Source of the DNA: Paludibacteraceae bacterium
Lineage (GTDB): Bacteria > Bacteroidota > Bacteroidia > Bacteroidales > Paludibacteraceae
NCBI GenBank assembly: GCA_017451525.1
Contig: JAFTOD010000001.1
Coordinates: forward strand, 124,001-188,000
Reading direction: 5' to 3'
Length of the DNA: 64,000 bases
Below the pieces are notes generated by a model. It was not told the DNA's origin, did no database searches, and was given only the letters and a program-made list of their open reading frames with translations. Positions 26,373-35,279 of the stretch are shown piece after piece (within the stretch, counting starts at the first letter, position 1; each line of letters opens with the position of its first letter). Both the position numbers and the translations under genes were made by a program.

Positions 26373-26897
26373 GTGAACGAAGTGAACCTTAGATTGCGCA
26401 AAATAGAGCCCTCTGATCTCCCTTTTCTTTATCAATGGGAGAATGATGCCACAATGTGGGCTGACTCGGACACGCATAATCCGCTATCTCGTCACGACCT
26501 GCATCAATACATTGAGAACACCACAGGCGACATCTACCGCGATGGACAATTACGCCTCATCATCGAAGCTTGTCAATTGTCAACTGTCAACTGTCAACTG
26601 CCAACTGTCCTCGGCTGTATCGACCTTTTTGATTTCGATGCCCGCAATCGCAAAGCAGCGATTGGTATGTATATCGCTCCCGAAGCGCGTGGCAAAGGTG
26701 TAGGGAAACAAGCAGTCCAATTGCTTCTAGAATACGCCTTTAATTTCTTACACTTGCGTATGGTCTATGCCATCATCAGCGTGCATAATACCGCTTGCTC
26801 GCATATCTACGAGCAGATGGGCTTTACCCCTTCTTCTCCTCTCGCCAACTGGACCCTCGAAGGCGACGCCATCCTCTGGCAAAAATCACACGATTAA
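26373..26897 (+). CDS. GNAT N-acetyltransferase with a repeat-derived insertion
   Basis: The 174-residue protein is a GNAT acetyltransferase of the RimJ/SpeG style: NLRLRKIEPSDLPFLYQWEND at the start, then IDLFDFDARNRKAAIGMYI and the acetyl-CoA loop RGKGVGKQA. GTG 26373 is the only suitable start. Residues about 67-79 (CQLSTVNCQLPTV) are encoded by three to four tandem copies of a ten-base unit (tgtcaactgt), the same sequence type found between genes elsewhere in the window. It lies where relatives have a short loop before the central strand, so it may be tolerated. The substrate is unknown. Confidence 0.85.
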   Translation: MNEVNLRLRKIEPSDLPFLYQWENDATMWADSDTHNPLSRHDLHQYIENTTGDIYRDGQLRLIIEACQLSTVNCQLPTVLGCIDLFDFDARNRKAAIGMYIAPEARGKGVGKQAVQLLLEYAFNFLHLRMVYAIISVHNTACSHIYEQMGFTPSSPLANWTLEGDAILWQKSHD

Positions 26898-27078
26898 TCT
26901 TATCCTCCCTAAGCCCGAAGCCTCCTCATTCTAAGGAATCAGCGCATCAATAACTTTGCCGTTGTCAGTATGGCGATTTATATTGTTCAACTGGCAACAA
27001 GTCTATTAACAAAAGTAGCGCGTGCACTCTACGGCACGGGTTTTGTTCTGCAATGGGTAGTACCATTCATTATTAACT

Positions 27079-28233
27079 ATGAGAATTTTAATTCTTTCAT
27101 GCAATACAGGAGAGGGGCACAATTCCTGTGCAAAGGCACTGAAGATAGCCATGGATAGGCGCGGTATAGTGTGCGATATCCAAGATACATTGGCATTGGT
27201 CAGTGATGAACTATCGCAGCGTGTAGCTAATGCGTACGTCTCTTCTACACAAGGTGCATTATTTGAAACGGTGTATAAGATTGGTGGTTTCGTGAGTGAT
27301 AATATCGACTTCCATCAATCGCTCGTTTATGGTGTCAATCGTTTGTATGCTAATACTTTATATGAACATATTCGTGATGGTGCATATGATGTGGTGGTGT
27401 GCGTACACCTCTTTCCTGCAGAGGCGATGACTGCTCTGCGTCGCAACGCCATGTTGCAGATTCCTACTTATTTTGTAATGACCGACTATACCTGCATCCC
27501 TTTCTTAGCAGAAACAGACTTAGACTACTACATTATTCCGCACGAGCATTTGGTGGAGGAGTTTGTGGAGAAAGGTGTGCCTCGCGAGAAGTTGGTGCCG
27601 ATAGGTATTCCTGTAGATGAACAGAAATTCACCACTCGTAAGCCCAAACGTCAAGCACGCCAATTGTTGGCAGATTCGCTCGGACTTCATGATTGGACTA
27701 CGAATAGTGGACATTGGTATTTAATTATGTCTGGCTCTATGGGATATGGCAATCTTGACGCGCTGATGCATCAGTTGTTGATGCGTATCCGTAAGGAAGA
27801 TAAGGTGGTTTGCGTTTGTGGTCGCAATCAACAGATGTATGACAACCTGCAAACAACCTTTGCCAACAATAAACAACTCTGTTTGTTGGGCTTCACCGAT
27901 CAAGTGTCGCTATTGATGGATGCTTCGGATGTGATCTTTACTAAGCCCGGTGGTATCACTTCCACCGAGGCAATAGTCAAGAATATTCCTATAGTTCACA
28001 CCGCTCCAATTCCCGGTTTAGAGAACTATAATGCACGATTTTTTCATAATCATGGCTTGTCGTATCATAGTAACGACACCAACCAACAAGTAGCAATAGC
28101 CATGCGATTATGTGAAGATAAAGTATTTAGAAATAGGATGTTGCAGCAGCAACGCTTGAATAGCAATCCGCACACTTCGGATGATGTGATAGATTTGATA
28201 TTAACCAAACAAGAGATAGTATATGAAGAATAA
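27079..28233 (+). CDS. Monogalactosyldiacylglycerol synthase-like glycosyltransferase (GT28)
   Basis: The 384-residue protein has the N-terminal acceptor half of the MGDG synthase/UgtP family (ILSCNTGEGHNSCAKAL; TDYTCIPF) and the GT28 donor half with a glycine loop ISGSMG-like MSGSMGYGN and the sugar-nucleotide motif FTKPGGITSTEA. Enzymes of this family add glucose or galactose to diacylglycerol or related lipids at the inner membrane. A TAACTTTG element at 26953-26960 is a likely promoter, about 120 bases before the start. The gene overlaps the next one by 11 bases. Confidence 0.88.
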   Translation: MRILILSCNTGEGHNSCAKALKIAMDRRGIVCDIQDTLALVSDELSQRVANAYVSSTQGALFETVYKIGGFVSDNIDFHQSLVYGVNRLYANTLYEHIRDGAYDVVVCVHLFPAEAMTALRRNAMLQIPTYFVMTDYTCIPFLAETDLDYYIIPHEHLVEEFVEKGVPREKLVPIGIPVDEQKFTTRKPKRQARQLLADSLGLHDWTTNSGHWYLIMSGSMGYGNLDALMHQLLMRIRKEDKVVCVCGRNQQMYDNLQTTFANNKQLCLLGFTDQVSLLMDASDVIFTKPGGITSTEAIVKNIPIVHTAPIPGLENYNARFFHNHGLSYHSNDTNQQVAIAMRLCEDKVFRNRMLQQQRLNSNPHTSDDVIDLILTKQEIVYEE

Positions 28234-28936
28234 GAAACAACGCACATTGCACGATAGTTTGAAACGCATTTATACGGTGCTATTTGTCTTGACTATTGGT
28301 TTTGGTGCAGGCAATATAGTATATCTGTGGCATCAACCAGATGTTACGGCTAATGCATTGTTTTTCTGCGCAATACAGTATGTCGTGATATTGGCTATTC
28401 TCACAATCCCTGTGCTACTGCGCAAGCGATTCATGATTCACATTCCGCTACTTATCACTGTGGTATGCGCGCTCTTTGGCTTTGTGACAATGATTATGGG
28501 CGACGGACTGAACTTCTATGGTCGCTTCAGTTGGTGGGACTCTGTGCTACATCTGTTTTCAGGCAGTGTGTTGGCGTTTGTGGGATTGTGGATTATCAGT
28601 ATAATGTTTGAAAGCAGCAGTCAGGTGGTGCTGAGAAACAAGGCGTTTCTCGCGTTTTATGTATTGCTCTTTGGCTTGAGTTGTGGCGCTGTGTGGGAGG
28701 TGTGCGAGTATGCGTATGATGCCATTGCTGGCACGAATACGCAGCAATTCATGGCCACCACTACTGCCTCTATTGTTTCGGCGGAAGATGTGCCACTATG
28801 CGGTCACGAGGCACTGCGCGACACCATGGGCGACATGATACTGAATTTGGTAGGCAGTCTGTTGGTGGCTATTTTTGTCTTTCTTCGCTATGATAAACTG
28901 ATGGACATGCACCAGTCGGCAATAGAGGAAGAGTGA
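28223..28936 (+). CDS. Multi-pass membrane protein, YjdF/DUF2238-like
   Basis: The 237-residue protein has about six transmembrane helices. Conserved-looking polar residues lie at helix ends: SWWDSVLHLFSGS, EVCEYAYD and DTMGDMILNLVGS, which match the DUF2238/YjdF pattern. The function of that family is not known. Its start overlaps the glycolipid glycosyltransferase, which suggests a membrane-lipid role. It converges on the gtrA-like gene. Confidence 0.75.
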   Translation: MKNKKQRTLHDSLKRIYTVLFVLTIGFGAGNIVYLWHQPDVTANALFFCAIQYVVILAILTIPVLLRKRFMIHIPLLITVVCALFGFVTMIMGDGLNFYGRFSWWDSVLHLFSGSVLAFVGLWIISIMFESSSQVVLRNKAFLAFYVLLFGLSCGAVWEVCEYAYDAIAGTNTQQFMATTTASIVSAEDVPLCGHEALRDTMGDMILNLVGSLLVAIFVFLRYDKLMDMHQSAIEEE

Positions 28937-28949
28937 GTTAACTCAGGAA

Positions 28950-29384
28950 CTACTGCAGCTTTTTGCTCTGTCTGAATACATACGAGTTTTGGACTAAGAA
29001 ATTCACAATACCAGAGAAGATCATAGCAATCAAATTGCACGGCACTACATCCCAACCCGACCAATGGTGTAGGAACAACGAGATACCGACTCTAACACAA
29101 AAAGCAAAGATACAAGATAGATTGTATTTGGCAAGACGTTTCCAAAGAGGAATGTTAGGAGAATTTTGTATTCGATCCTGCCAAACAAAACGCTGGGCTA
29201 CAAAGAAGTTGGTGATAACTCCAAACTCAAATGAGATACATGGAGCCACAATATACACACCAAGATATCCGTGAAACAAGTAATCCGAACAAAGCCACAG
29301 CACCAGCATATCTATTGCCGTGCCAAGCAATGACCAAACTAATGCCTTGCCAAGGCGAACAAGGGTTTGTGTGAAATTACTCAT
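28950..29384 (-). CDS. GtrA-family membrane protein
   Basis: The 144-residue protein has four transmembrane helices in the GtrA arrangement, opening LGKALVWSLLGTAIDMLVLW and containing NFFVAQRFVW and a final IVNFLVQNSYVF. GtrA-like proteins are thought to flip polyprenyl-linked sugars. Its start overlaps the end of the CDP-alcohol phosphatidyltransferase gene by 8 bases, so the two are co-translated. Confidence 0.85.
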   Translation of the reverse strand: MSNFTQTLVRLGKALVWSLLGTAIDMLVLWLCSDYLFHGYLGVYIVAPCISFEFGVITNFFVAQRFVWQDRIQNSPNIPLWKRLAKYNLSCIFAFCVRVGISLFLHHWSGWDVVPCNLIAMIFSGIVNFLVQNSYVFRQSKKLQ

Positions 29385-30090
29385 GCTTTTTCAGTGGGTC
29401 AACTCTTGCAAAATAGCGTGCGTCCTTGATAAAGCAGACCAGATACATTAGGAACATAATCGCTGCTACAATACAGCCCACATAATCCATAAAGCGGCAG
29501 GTGGTTTCTACTCCAAGAAGTATGTGTGAGCGGCTAAACGCTTGCAGATGAGGAGAACAAATAATAATGGTATTTAGAATGATTACCAATAGTCGAAACT
29601 CAGTAGGTCCCATTTTGGCATAAGTCAAGCGGAACTCACTCTTTAGGTGCGCATTGATAGAGACATAGACCTCTAACATCAGATACATCACCAATACCAA
29701 CATAGCTACGCCCATATTCATCATCGGCGATAATCCGATACCGCCAAAGATGGCTAATTGGCAGAGTAGGTCGGTATTGTGGTCGAGGTAATAGCCATAA
29801 ATAGGGCGTTGCGTGTTGCGTACACGCGCAAGTGTTCCGTCCAAAGAGTCGCCAAACCAATTGACTATCAATCCAAATGAGGATAGCCATAGCCATTGGT
29901 AACTAAAATAGGTTAGTACGAATCCTGTGCCAGTGAGTAACGCACCGAATACGCCTATCAAGGTGAGCATATCCGATGTAACCCAAGAGGGGAGATGATT
30001 TGCCATTTTGACAAGTACTTTCTTTTCTATGCCATTGAGCACAGATGTTTGAATGCGAGTCGCTTGTTTGACTTGTGAATCAGGTTTCAT
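29377..30090 (-). CDS. CDP-alcohol phosphatidyltransferase family protein
   Basis: The 237-residue membrane protein has the family signature in GDSLDGTLARVRNTQRPIYG followed by YYLDHNTD. That gives DG-x2-AR-x9-G-x3-D-x3-D, which binds the metal and the CDP-lipid. Several transmembrane helices surround it. It transfers a diacylglycerol phosphate to an alcohol, or a phospho-alcohol to a lipid; which one is not visible. Nearby genes for a glycolipid transferase and cardiolipin synthase point to membrane lipid metabolism. Confidence 0.87.
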   Translation of the reverse strand: MKPDSQVKQATRIQTSVLNGIEKKVLVKMANHLPSWVTSDMLTLIGVFGALLTGTGFVLTYFSYQWLWLSSFGLIVNWFGDSLDGTLARVRNTQRPIYGYYLDHNTDLLCQLAIFGGIGLSPMMNMGVAMLVLVMYLMLEVYVSINAHLKSEFRLTYAKMGPTEFRLLVIILNTIIICSPHLQAFSRSHILLGVETTCRFMDYVGCIVAAIMFLMYLVCFIKDARYFARVDPLKKHE

Positions 30091-30106
30091 ATAGTTTAGT
30101 GTTTAA

Positions 30107-30685
30107 TTATTTGATTATTCCTTCTATAAATATTTTCAATCCTATCAGTATGAGATCAATGCCGCCTATTAATTTGGCATTAAAATGGAAGTGGTCGCCT
30201 GCGAGTTTTCCTACAATAAATCCTACAAGAGAAAATAAAAAACCAGTTAGTGCAATAATGCCTATTGCACGCCATATAATTTCGGAATAAGGGACAAATA
30301 CTACACCTGTGACCAACGCATCTATTGATGTTGCGAATGCTAATGCAAGCAACATGCGCAGAGATAATCCGTCATGTGTATCAAATTTCTCAGGCTTGAA
30401 TGATTCGTAAATCATTTTGCCACCAATATAGCCAAGCAGTACCAACGCAATCCATGGTGCAAAGCGTTCTGTAAAGGATGTAAACAAGGAACCCGCAAAA
30501 TATCCTATCAGTGGCATCATTCCTTGAAATAGCCCAAAGATGATAGCCATCAGGAGCGGCGTTGTAGTTTGTCGGTTAGAGTGGCGCGGCAAAGGTGAGC
30601 GCGTAACTAATCCCTCGCAAGCAGCGACCGAGAAGCAGTCCATTGATATACCAATGGCTATAAGAAAAATATTGAGTGTTGACAT
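30107..30685 (-). CDS. mntP: Manganese efflux pump MntP
   Basis: The 192-residue protein has six helices with the paired acidic motifs of MntP: AIGISMDCFSVA in helix 1, GLFQGMMPLIGY in helix 2, and AFATSIDALVTGV in helix 4. It exports Mn2+. In enteric bacteria the gene is often preceded by a manganese riboswitch; the 47-base gap upstream here is too short for one and contains only a small hairpin (ggcgcgaggcgcc) between gtttagtg repeats. Confidence 0.92.
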   Translation of the reverse strand: MSTLNIFLIAIGISMDCFSVAACEGLVTRSPLPRHSNRQTTTPLLMAIIFGLFQGMMPLIGYFAGSLFTSFTERFAPWIALVLLGYIGGKMIYESFKPEKFDTHDGLSLRMLLALAFATSIDALVTGVVFVPYSEIIWRAIGIIALTGFLFSLVGFIVGKLAGDHFHFNAKLIGGIDLILIGLKIFIEGIIK

Positions 30686-30732
30686 ATTGTTTAATGTTTA
30701 GTGGACGGCGCGAGGCGCCAACCGTTTAGTGT

Positions 30733-31812
30733 TTAGGGGGTTATTATTCGATATGTGAGATAAGCAGCGTAGGTGAGAAGGAGGATGGCTCCGTGCCAAC
30801 GCTTAATCTCGTGTTTCTTGGTGAGATAGACGAAGAGCATCACAAAGATACTACCCAAAGCTGCCATCAACGCATCAATCTCCAGTCCGTGGTAGCCAGG
30901 CAATGCTTTGACGCATGCGCTCGTACCGAGAATAAAGAAGATATTGAAGATATTGCTACCTATCACATTACCTAACGCAATATCGCAGTTCTTTTTGAAT
31001 GCTGCCATACAAGAGGTTGCCAGTTCGGGCAATGATGTACCCAACGCTACAACCGTCAAACCGATAATTGCATCGCTCACACCTAAGGAGTGTGCAATAG
31101 AAGTAGCACTCTTGACTATCAACTCGCCACCGACAACCAAACCCACCAGTCCGCCGAGAATCAATGCCAATGCACGTTTGGCAGACATGGGTTTGTAGCC
31201 CTCGTTACTCTCCGTTTGTGGGGCGCTACCAATACCTTTGAAATTATGCCAAAGGAAGATGAGGAAGAGAATGAGCAATATACTACCACCGATACCTGAG
31301 ATGAAGCCCGCTTTACCTTGTCCAACGTTGATTGACCCTAAATCGCTGATAGATGGTTGGTTGATGCTCATATTGAATAAATGCTCAATTTGCAACCATG
31401 ATGGGCTGTTGTATACCGCAAACAGCAAGACCAATAGTGCTGCCAACATACTGAAAGGTATGTCAAATCGGCGAGTGGATTTTTGCGATGAAATCGGGAA
31501 AATTAGTGCAGTAAAGCCCAATATCACGAAGATATTGATGATATTACTACCCAGCACATTGGTGATGGCAATCTCCGTGCTTCCTTGCCCTACTGCCACC
31601 ATGTTCACCACAAACTCGGGCATACTGGTGCCGAACGCCACTACGGTCAGACCAATCACAATATCACTGACACCATATTTCTTTGCCAGACCCGAAGCAC
31701 CATCCACGAGGAAGTCGGCACCCTTGATGAGGGCTGCACAACCAATGATAATCAACGGGATTGCTACCCAAAAGCCGCCTATGGCGAGCCAATTGTCTAA
31801 GAAGTCAAACAT
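30733..31812 (-). CDS. Calcium/sodium antiporter (CaCA family, YrbG-like)
   Basis: The 359-residue protein has two homologous halves with the alpha-repeat motifs of cation exchangers: GLTVVAFGTSMPEFVVN in the first and GLTVVALGTSLPELATS in the second, each followed by GNVIGSN-like GSNIINIF/GSNIFNIF. It exchanges Ca2+ (or a related cation) for Na+ or H+ across the inner membrane. A TTG 18 bases upstream is in frame, but ATG 31812 is preferred because it lies just past the stop of the upstream gene and gives the usual short N-terminus. Confidence 0.92.
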   Translation of the reverse strand: MFDFLDNWLAIGGFWVAIPLIIIGCAALIKGADFLVDGASGLAKKYGVSDIVIGLTVVAFGTSMPEFVVNMVAVGQGSTEIAITNVLGSNIINIFVILGFTALIFPISSQKSTRRFDIPFSMLAALLVLLFAVYNSPSWLQIEHLFNMSINQPSISDLGSINVGQGKAGFISGIGGSILLILFLIFLWHNFKGIGSAPQTESNEGYKPMSAKRALALILGGLVGLVVGGELIVKSATSIAHSLGVSDAIIGLTVVALGTSLPELATSCMAAFKKNCDIALGNVIGSNIFNIFFILGTSACVKALPGYHGLEIDALMAALGSIFVMLFVYLTKKHEIKRWHGAILLLTYAAYLTYRIITP

Positions 31813-31813
31813 T

Positions 31814-33097
31814 TTATAATAAGTGTGCAAATGGTTTAACGATTACTTGCAGCAGTCGCTCTTGGATGGAGCGTTGTTGCCACCAATCTTGCGGAATCAT
31901 GTCGCAGTACCACATGTCTTGTTCGAATATCTGCCGCATTTGTTGAGTAAAGATTGTGTCATAGACAAACGCATTCACTTCGGAACTTTGCGTAAAACTG
32001 CGAAAATCTATATTTGAAGAACCTACCATGGCTATCTTATCATCTGCCACCCACGCTTTGGCGTGGATAAAACCAAAGGTATGGAAATAGACTTTCACTC
32101 CTGCTGCCAGTAGTGGTTTGAGATAGGAGCGCGAAGCATAGGAGATGAAGATTGAGCGATCACCTCGTTGCGGAATCATCAGTCGCACATCTACTCCGCG
32201 TTTGGCAGCCTCGCATAAAGCCTCTTGTAGCGGCTTTGGTGGCAGGAAATAGGGGGATTGGATATATAGGTACTGCTTTGCAGAGTCCGCCATTTGTATC
32301 ATGGCTTGCAGAATAGGTGGTGTGCTGTCCTCTGGGTCTGAAGCGATAATTTGGATAGCGCTTTGCGCTGGTTGTGCGCCTTCGGCGGGTTGCGTCGGCG
32401 TTGCCGAAGTTGTGTCGGCATTGCCGAGGTAGAGTGTAGGAAGGTCTATATCGGTAGCAGAAGATTGTTTGCGCCAATCGTCCATGAATACTTGTTGCAA
32501 TTGTTGGCATGCTGCACCCTCAATGCGCAGATGTGTATCGCGCCAATCGCCATTGTGTACGCCCTTTAGATAACGCTCAGCGATATTCATCCCGCCCACA
32601 TAACCTATATGACCATCAATAACCACGATCTTGCGGTGGTTGCGATTGTTAGAGTAAGCAGACGGAATAGGCAATACGGGGTTGTAACGATGTACCTTGA
32701 CACCAGCCCTTTGCATCTCTCGAAAGAATGAGTGTTTGACTATACTACCTGGAAACGCATCGTAAATGACCAATACAGGCACACCATCTTGGGCTTTTTT
32801 TATCAATGCCTCTCGCACCACCATGCCCAACGAATCTTTTTCGAACTTAAAGAACTGAAATAATACATATTCTTTCGCGCAGTCAATATCGCGCAAGAGG
32901 GGAGGAATGAGTTGGGAGATATTGGTGTATGTTTCTATACTATTGCCTTGTGTGGCATGCTCTGGCGAGAGCGATTGCTTTAGTTCACGGAGTTGCGCAG
33001 AAGGTTTGTACTGCCTTCTGCGAACAATATCACACACCATCGCGCCAAGAACAACAATGGTGCATATAATGATGATTATCAAATGGTTTGTTTTCAC
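31814..33097 (-). CDS. cls: Cardiolipin synthase (phospholipase D family)
   Basis: The 427-residue protein has an N-terminal transmembrane helix and two HKD motifs: NHRKIVVIDGHIGYVGGMNI and HAKAWVADDKIAMVGSSNID. Each has the H-x-K-x4-D spacing of the PLD superfamily. It condenses two phosphatidylglycerols. The middle (about residues 230-260) has a proline/alanine/threonine-rich insertion (ATPTQPAEGAQPAQSA) of low complexity. It is packed with the antiporter gene downstream; the stop is one base before that ATG. Confidence 0.92.
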   Translation of the reverse strand: MKTNHLIIIIICTIVVLGAMVCDIVRRRQYKPSAQLRELKQSLSPEHATQGNSIETYTNISQLIPPLLRDIDCAKEYVLFQFFKFEKDSLGMVVREALIKKAQDGVPVLVIYDAFPGSIVKHSFFREMQRAGVKVHRYNPVLPIPSAYSNNRNHRKIVVIDGHIGYVGGMNIAERYLKGVHNGDWRDTHLRIEGAACQQLQQVFMDDWRKQSSATDIDLPTLYLGNADTTSATPTQPAEGAQPAQSAIQIIASDPEDSTPPILQAMIQMADSAKQYLYIQSPYFLPPKPLQEALCEAAKRGVDVRLMIPQRGDRSIFISYASRSYLKPLLAAGVKVYFHTFGFIHAKAWVADDKIAMVGSSNIDFRSFTQSSEVNAFVYDTIFTQQMRQIFEQDMWYCDMIPQDWWQQRSIQERLLQVIVKPFAHLL

Positions 33098-33121
33098 TTT
33101 TCAGTTTTCCGTTTTCCCCTT

Positions 33122-33640
33122 TCACTTTTTCCGTTTCCTTCGTTCTTCACGGCGCAGTTGGCGTTGGTATGCACGACGTTGGCGTTCTAAAGCGCGCTCT
33201 TGGTGCTGCTTCCACATTGCCTCTTGGCGCGCTTGAATCTCATCCTGATGCTTCTCCATATACCGCTGTAACCATGTCTTGCGCGGACGGACTACGGCAG
33301 GTGCTTCTTGCGTATTTGTGACCGTCACATCATAGTAACTCTTGCGCTTGAAGATACGGTATATCCACCATAGCCACGAGCGCGAGAAGGTGATATGCGT
33401 GTAGGCATTGTCTTCCGACAGGAAAGTGGTACTGGTGGAAACAGTAAAATTGAGCGTCTTGCCTTTTTTGCCTATTGGCAGGTATCTGCCGCTACGAATC
33501 GTTAAGAAATACGCACCACGAGGGAGCGTAAAGCGCGCTTGCGGTGTTGACATCATGCCTACCAACCGTCCATTAACCACAATTTCATAGCGACGCCCTA
33601 CGCTTAACCCTTGGTGCGTGATAACAATATTGGATTTCAT
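33122..33640 (-). CDS. Protein of unknown function with a basic C-terminal helix
   Basis: The 172-residue protein begins with a beta-rich domain of about 80 residues (RYEIVVNGRLVGMMSTPQARFTL then GAYFLTIRSG), which resembles PEGA-type surface domains. A short aromatic stretch (SWLWWIYRIF) follows, then a long strongly basic, Gln/Arg-rich helix to the end (QRRAYQRQLRREERRKRKK). There is no signal peptide. I do not recognise a named family. It is probably co-transcribed with the DnaJ-like gene 9 bases upstream. Confidence 0.6.
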   Translation of the reverse strand: MKSNIVITHQGLSVGRRYEIVVNGRLVGMMSTPQARFTLPRGAYFLTIRSGRYLPIGKKGKTLNFTVSTSTTFLSEDNAYTHITFSRSWLWWIYRIFKRKSYYDVTVTNTQEAPAVVRPRKTWLQRYMEKHQDEIQARQEAMWKQHQERALERQRRAYQRQLRREERRKRKK

Positions 33641-33649
33641 AGTTAATAA

Positions 33650-34051
33650 TTACTTTATATTTCGTTGTTGTTTGATATGTTCGTATGCTTTGTTGGCAGC
33701 ACGAAACTTCTCAGCAGCTGCTTGTTTTTCTTGCTCGGAAGCATTGACCTGTTTGTCGGGATGATACTCCATCGCCATTCTGCGGTATGCCTTTTTTACT
33801 TCGTCATCGGTGGCGTTGGGCGATATGCCCAAAGTAGTATAAGCGGTAGGCATATCGTAAGCAGGTTCCCGTTTGGGTGGAGTATATTGTTCGTAGAATG
33901 ATTCGGCGTGCTGGAATGTGCTTTGTGCACCTGCCAAACGCTTCATAAGGCGTTGGAAGAAATAAATCACACAGCCCAATTGTAGCCCCATAAACAAGCC
34001 CACTGGACCTGCCCATAACCAACCTAATAGTACACAGATGATAATTGCCAT
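33650..34051 (-). CDS. Membrane-anchored DnaJ-domain protein
   Basis: The 133-residue protein has a short hydrophobic hairpin at residues 2-35 (IIICVLLGWLWAGPVGLFMG). Residues 65-128 form a J domain (AYTTLGISPNATDDEVKKAYRRMAMEYHPDKQ) with the HPD tripeptide needed to stimulate DnaK. The layout resembles DjlA-type membrane co-chaperones without the TerB part. It is the first gene of a likely unit with the next downstream gene. Confidence 0.85.
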   Translation of the reverse strand: MAIIICVLLGWLWAGPVGLFMGLQLGCVIYFFQRLMKRLAGAQSTFQHAESFYEQYTPPKREPAYDMPTAYTTLGISPNATDDEVKKAYRRMAMEYHPDKQVNASEQEKQAAAEKFRAANKAYEHIKQQRNIK

Positions 34052-34074
34052 TTGTTTTATATTTATCTTATTTC

Positions 34075-34262
34075 TCTAAGCTGTAGCCCGCAGGGCGTTC
34101 TCTAAACCCTAAACAGTAGCCCGTAGGGCGTTCACTAAACCCTAAACCCTAAACTACACCTCGTGTTCTTTTTTCGTAGTTCCCGCTGTTTGACCGAATA
34201 TTGTATATTTTGCTATAGCTGTCCACCTACAATACTCGCAGCGGGAGATTACGAAAAAGAGA
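34075..34262. repeat. Hairpin pair with ccctaaac linker, and a long inverted repeat
   Basis: At 34083-34155 two hairpin units, gtagcccgcagggcgtt and gtagcccgtagggcgtt, are separated by ctaaaccctaaac, a linker repeated again after the second unit. At 34168-34258 a long imperfect inverted repeat pairs ttcgtagttcccgctg with cagcgggagattacgaa, and inner gaatattgta with tacaatactc. No gene is present. Confidence 0.75.
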
Positions 34263-34302
34263 TTATCACTAACTTATAGGCGAAAACTGTGCCAAAAGGT
34301 CA

Positions 34303-34340
34303 TAAAAAAGCCCTTTGGCAGTTCTTTTCCGTCAAAGGGC
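34303..34340 (-). terminator. Terminator of the AraC-family gene
   Basis: Read leftward, an 8-bp stem gccctttg/caaagggc is followed by six T. It lies 25 bases after the stop codon. Confidence 0.85.
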
Positions 34341-34364
34341 AAATGCGCGTATCCATTTGGACAA

Positions 34365-35207
34365 TTACCTCTGTTCGCGAAAGGACAATGCTGACATGCC
34401 TGTCAGGCGGTGGAAATACTTGCAGAAACTGCTGGAAGAGGAGAAGTGCATCTCGGATGCTATCTCCTTGACACTCTTATTGGTATTGGATAGCATCGCT
34501 TTGATTTCTGCTACTGCCACTTTATCAATAATCTCTGTTGGGGTAGCTTGGACGGTGGTACGGCAAATAGATTGCAAATACTTGGTTGTGATACACATCT
34601 GTTCGGCATACCAACCTACATTGCGTTCTTTGCCTTTGGTGTCCTTCAGCAAGCGCATGAACTCAAGCATTAATTGTTGCTTGCGGTCGCTGGTGGGAGT
34701 GTCTGCAGGGGCGTAGCGCATCTGCTCATCTATCCACGAAAGTAATTCAAAGACAGCCGATTGGCACAACAGGTATTGAATACGCTGGTGATAGATATTA
34801 TCGGGATCGGTATGCGACAATAGTATATTATAGTACTGCTGCATGTGCTCACGCACGGAGGAGGAAATAGTCAGCACGGGATGGGCGTGAAGGAACTGAA
34901 TCTTCTTGTGCCATTCTTTCTCTATTTGCAGGCAGGAATAGATGGTTTCATCCATCTGCGAGGTGGGATTGATGATGATATTGCACTGCCAATCGGGCGA
35001 GAGGGCAAGTATAACGAGCTCTGCTGCAAAGCTACCAAATAGCACCATTTGTGAAGTCAGGTGGTAGTGGACATGATTAAACTCAATGTCTGCCCAACCT
35101 TTTGTAACCAATAGGGTGTAGTTGGCAGTAGCAGGAAGATACTGTTTGTCGCAGAGCAAATGGATATCGTTGCTGGTTGTGATGTGTTGGAATAGGTTAG
35201 TTGGCAT
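34365..35207 (-). CDS. AraC-family transcription regulator
   Basis: The 280-residue protein has an N-terminal beta-rich cupin-like sensing region (residues 1-140) and a C-terminal pair of helix-turn-helix motifs: AVAEIKAMLSNTNKSVKEIASEM and FSSSSSFCKYFHRLTGMSALSFR. The latter matches the conserved second HTH of the family. It stands alone, between hairpin repeats and the methylmalonyl-CoA decarboxylase operon, which is transcribed in the same direction upstream. Whether it controls that operon cannot be told from sequence. Confidence 0.88.
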   Translation of the reverse strand: MPTNLFQHITTSNDIHLLCDKQYLPATANYTLLVTKGWADIEFNHVHYHLTSQMVLFGSFAAELVILALSPDWQCNIIINPTSQMDETIYSCLQIEKEWHKKIQFLHAHPVLTISSSVREHMQQYYNILLSHTDPDNIYHQRIQYLLCQSAVFELLSWIDEQMRYAPADTPTSDRKQQLMLEFMRLLKDTKGKERNVGWYAEQMCITTKYLQSICRTTVQATPTEIIDKVAVAEIKAMLSNTNKSVKEIASEMHFSSSSSFCKYFHRLTGMSALSFREQR

Positions 35208-35279
35208 GGTGGGTTAATTATAAATTAAGAATTATGCATTATAGTTGCAGCGCTAAAGCAATAGCAGATTAAATCGGGG

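Noticed and set aside
30686-30732. Possible manganese riboswitch upstream of mntP
   Set aside because: The gap to the upstream gene is under 50 bases and shows only a small hairpin of the array type; a yybP-ykoY riboswitch would not fit.
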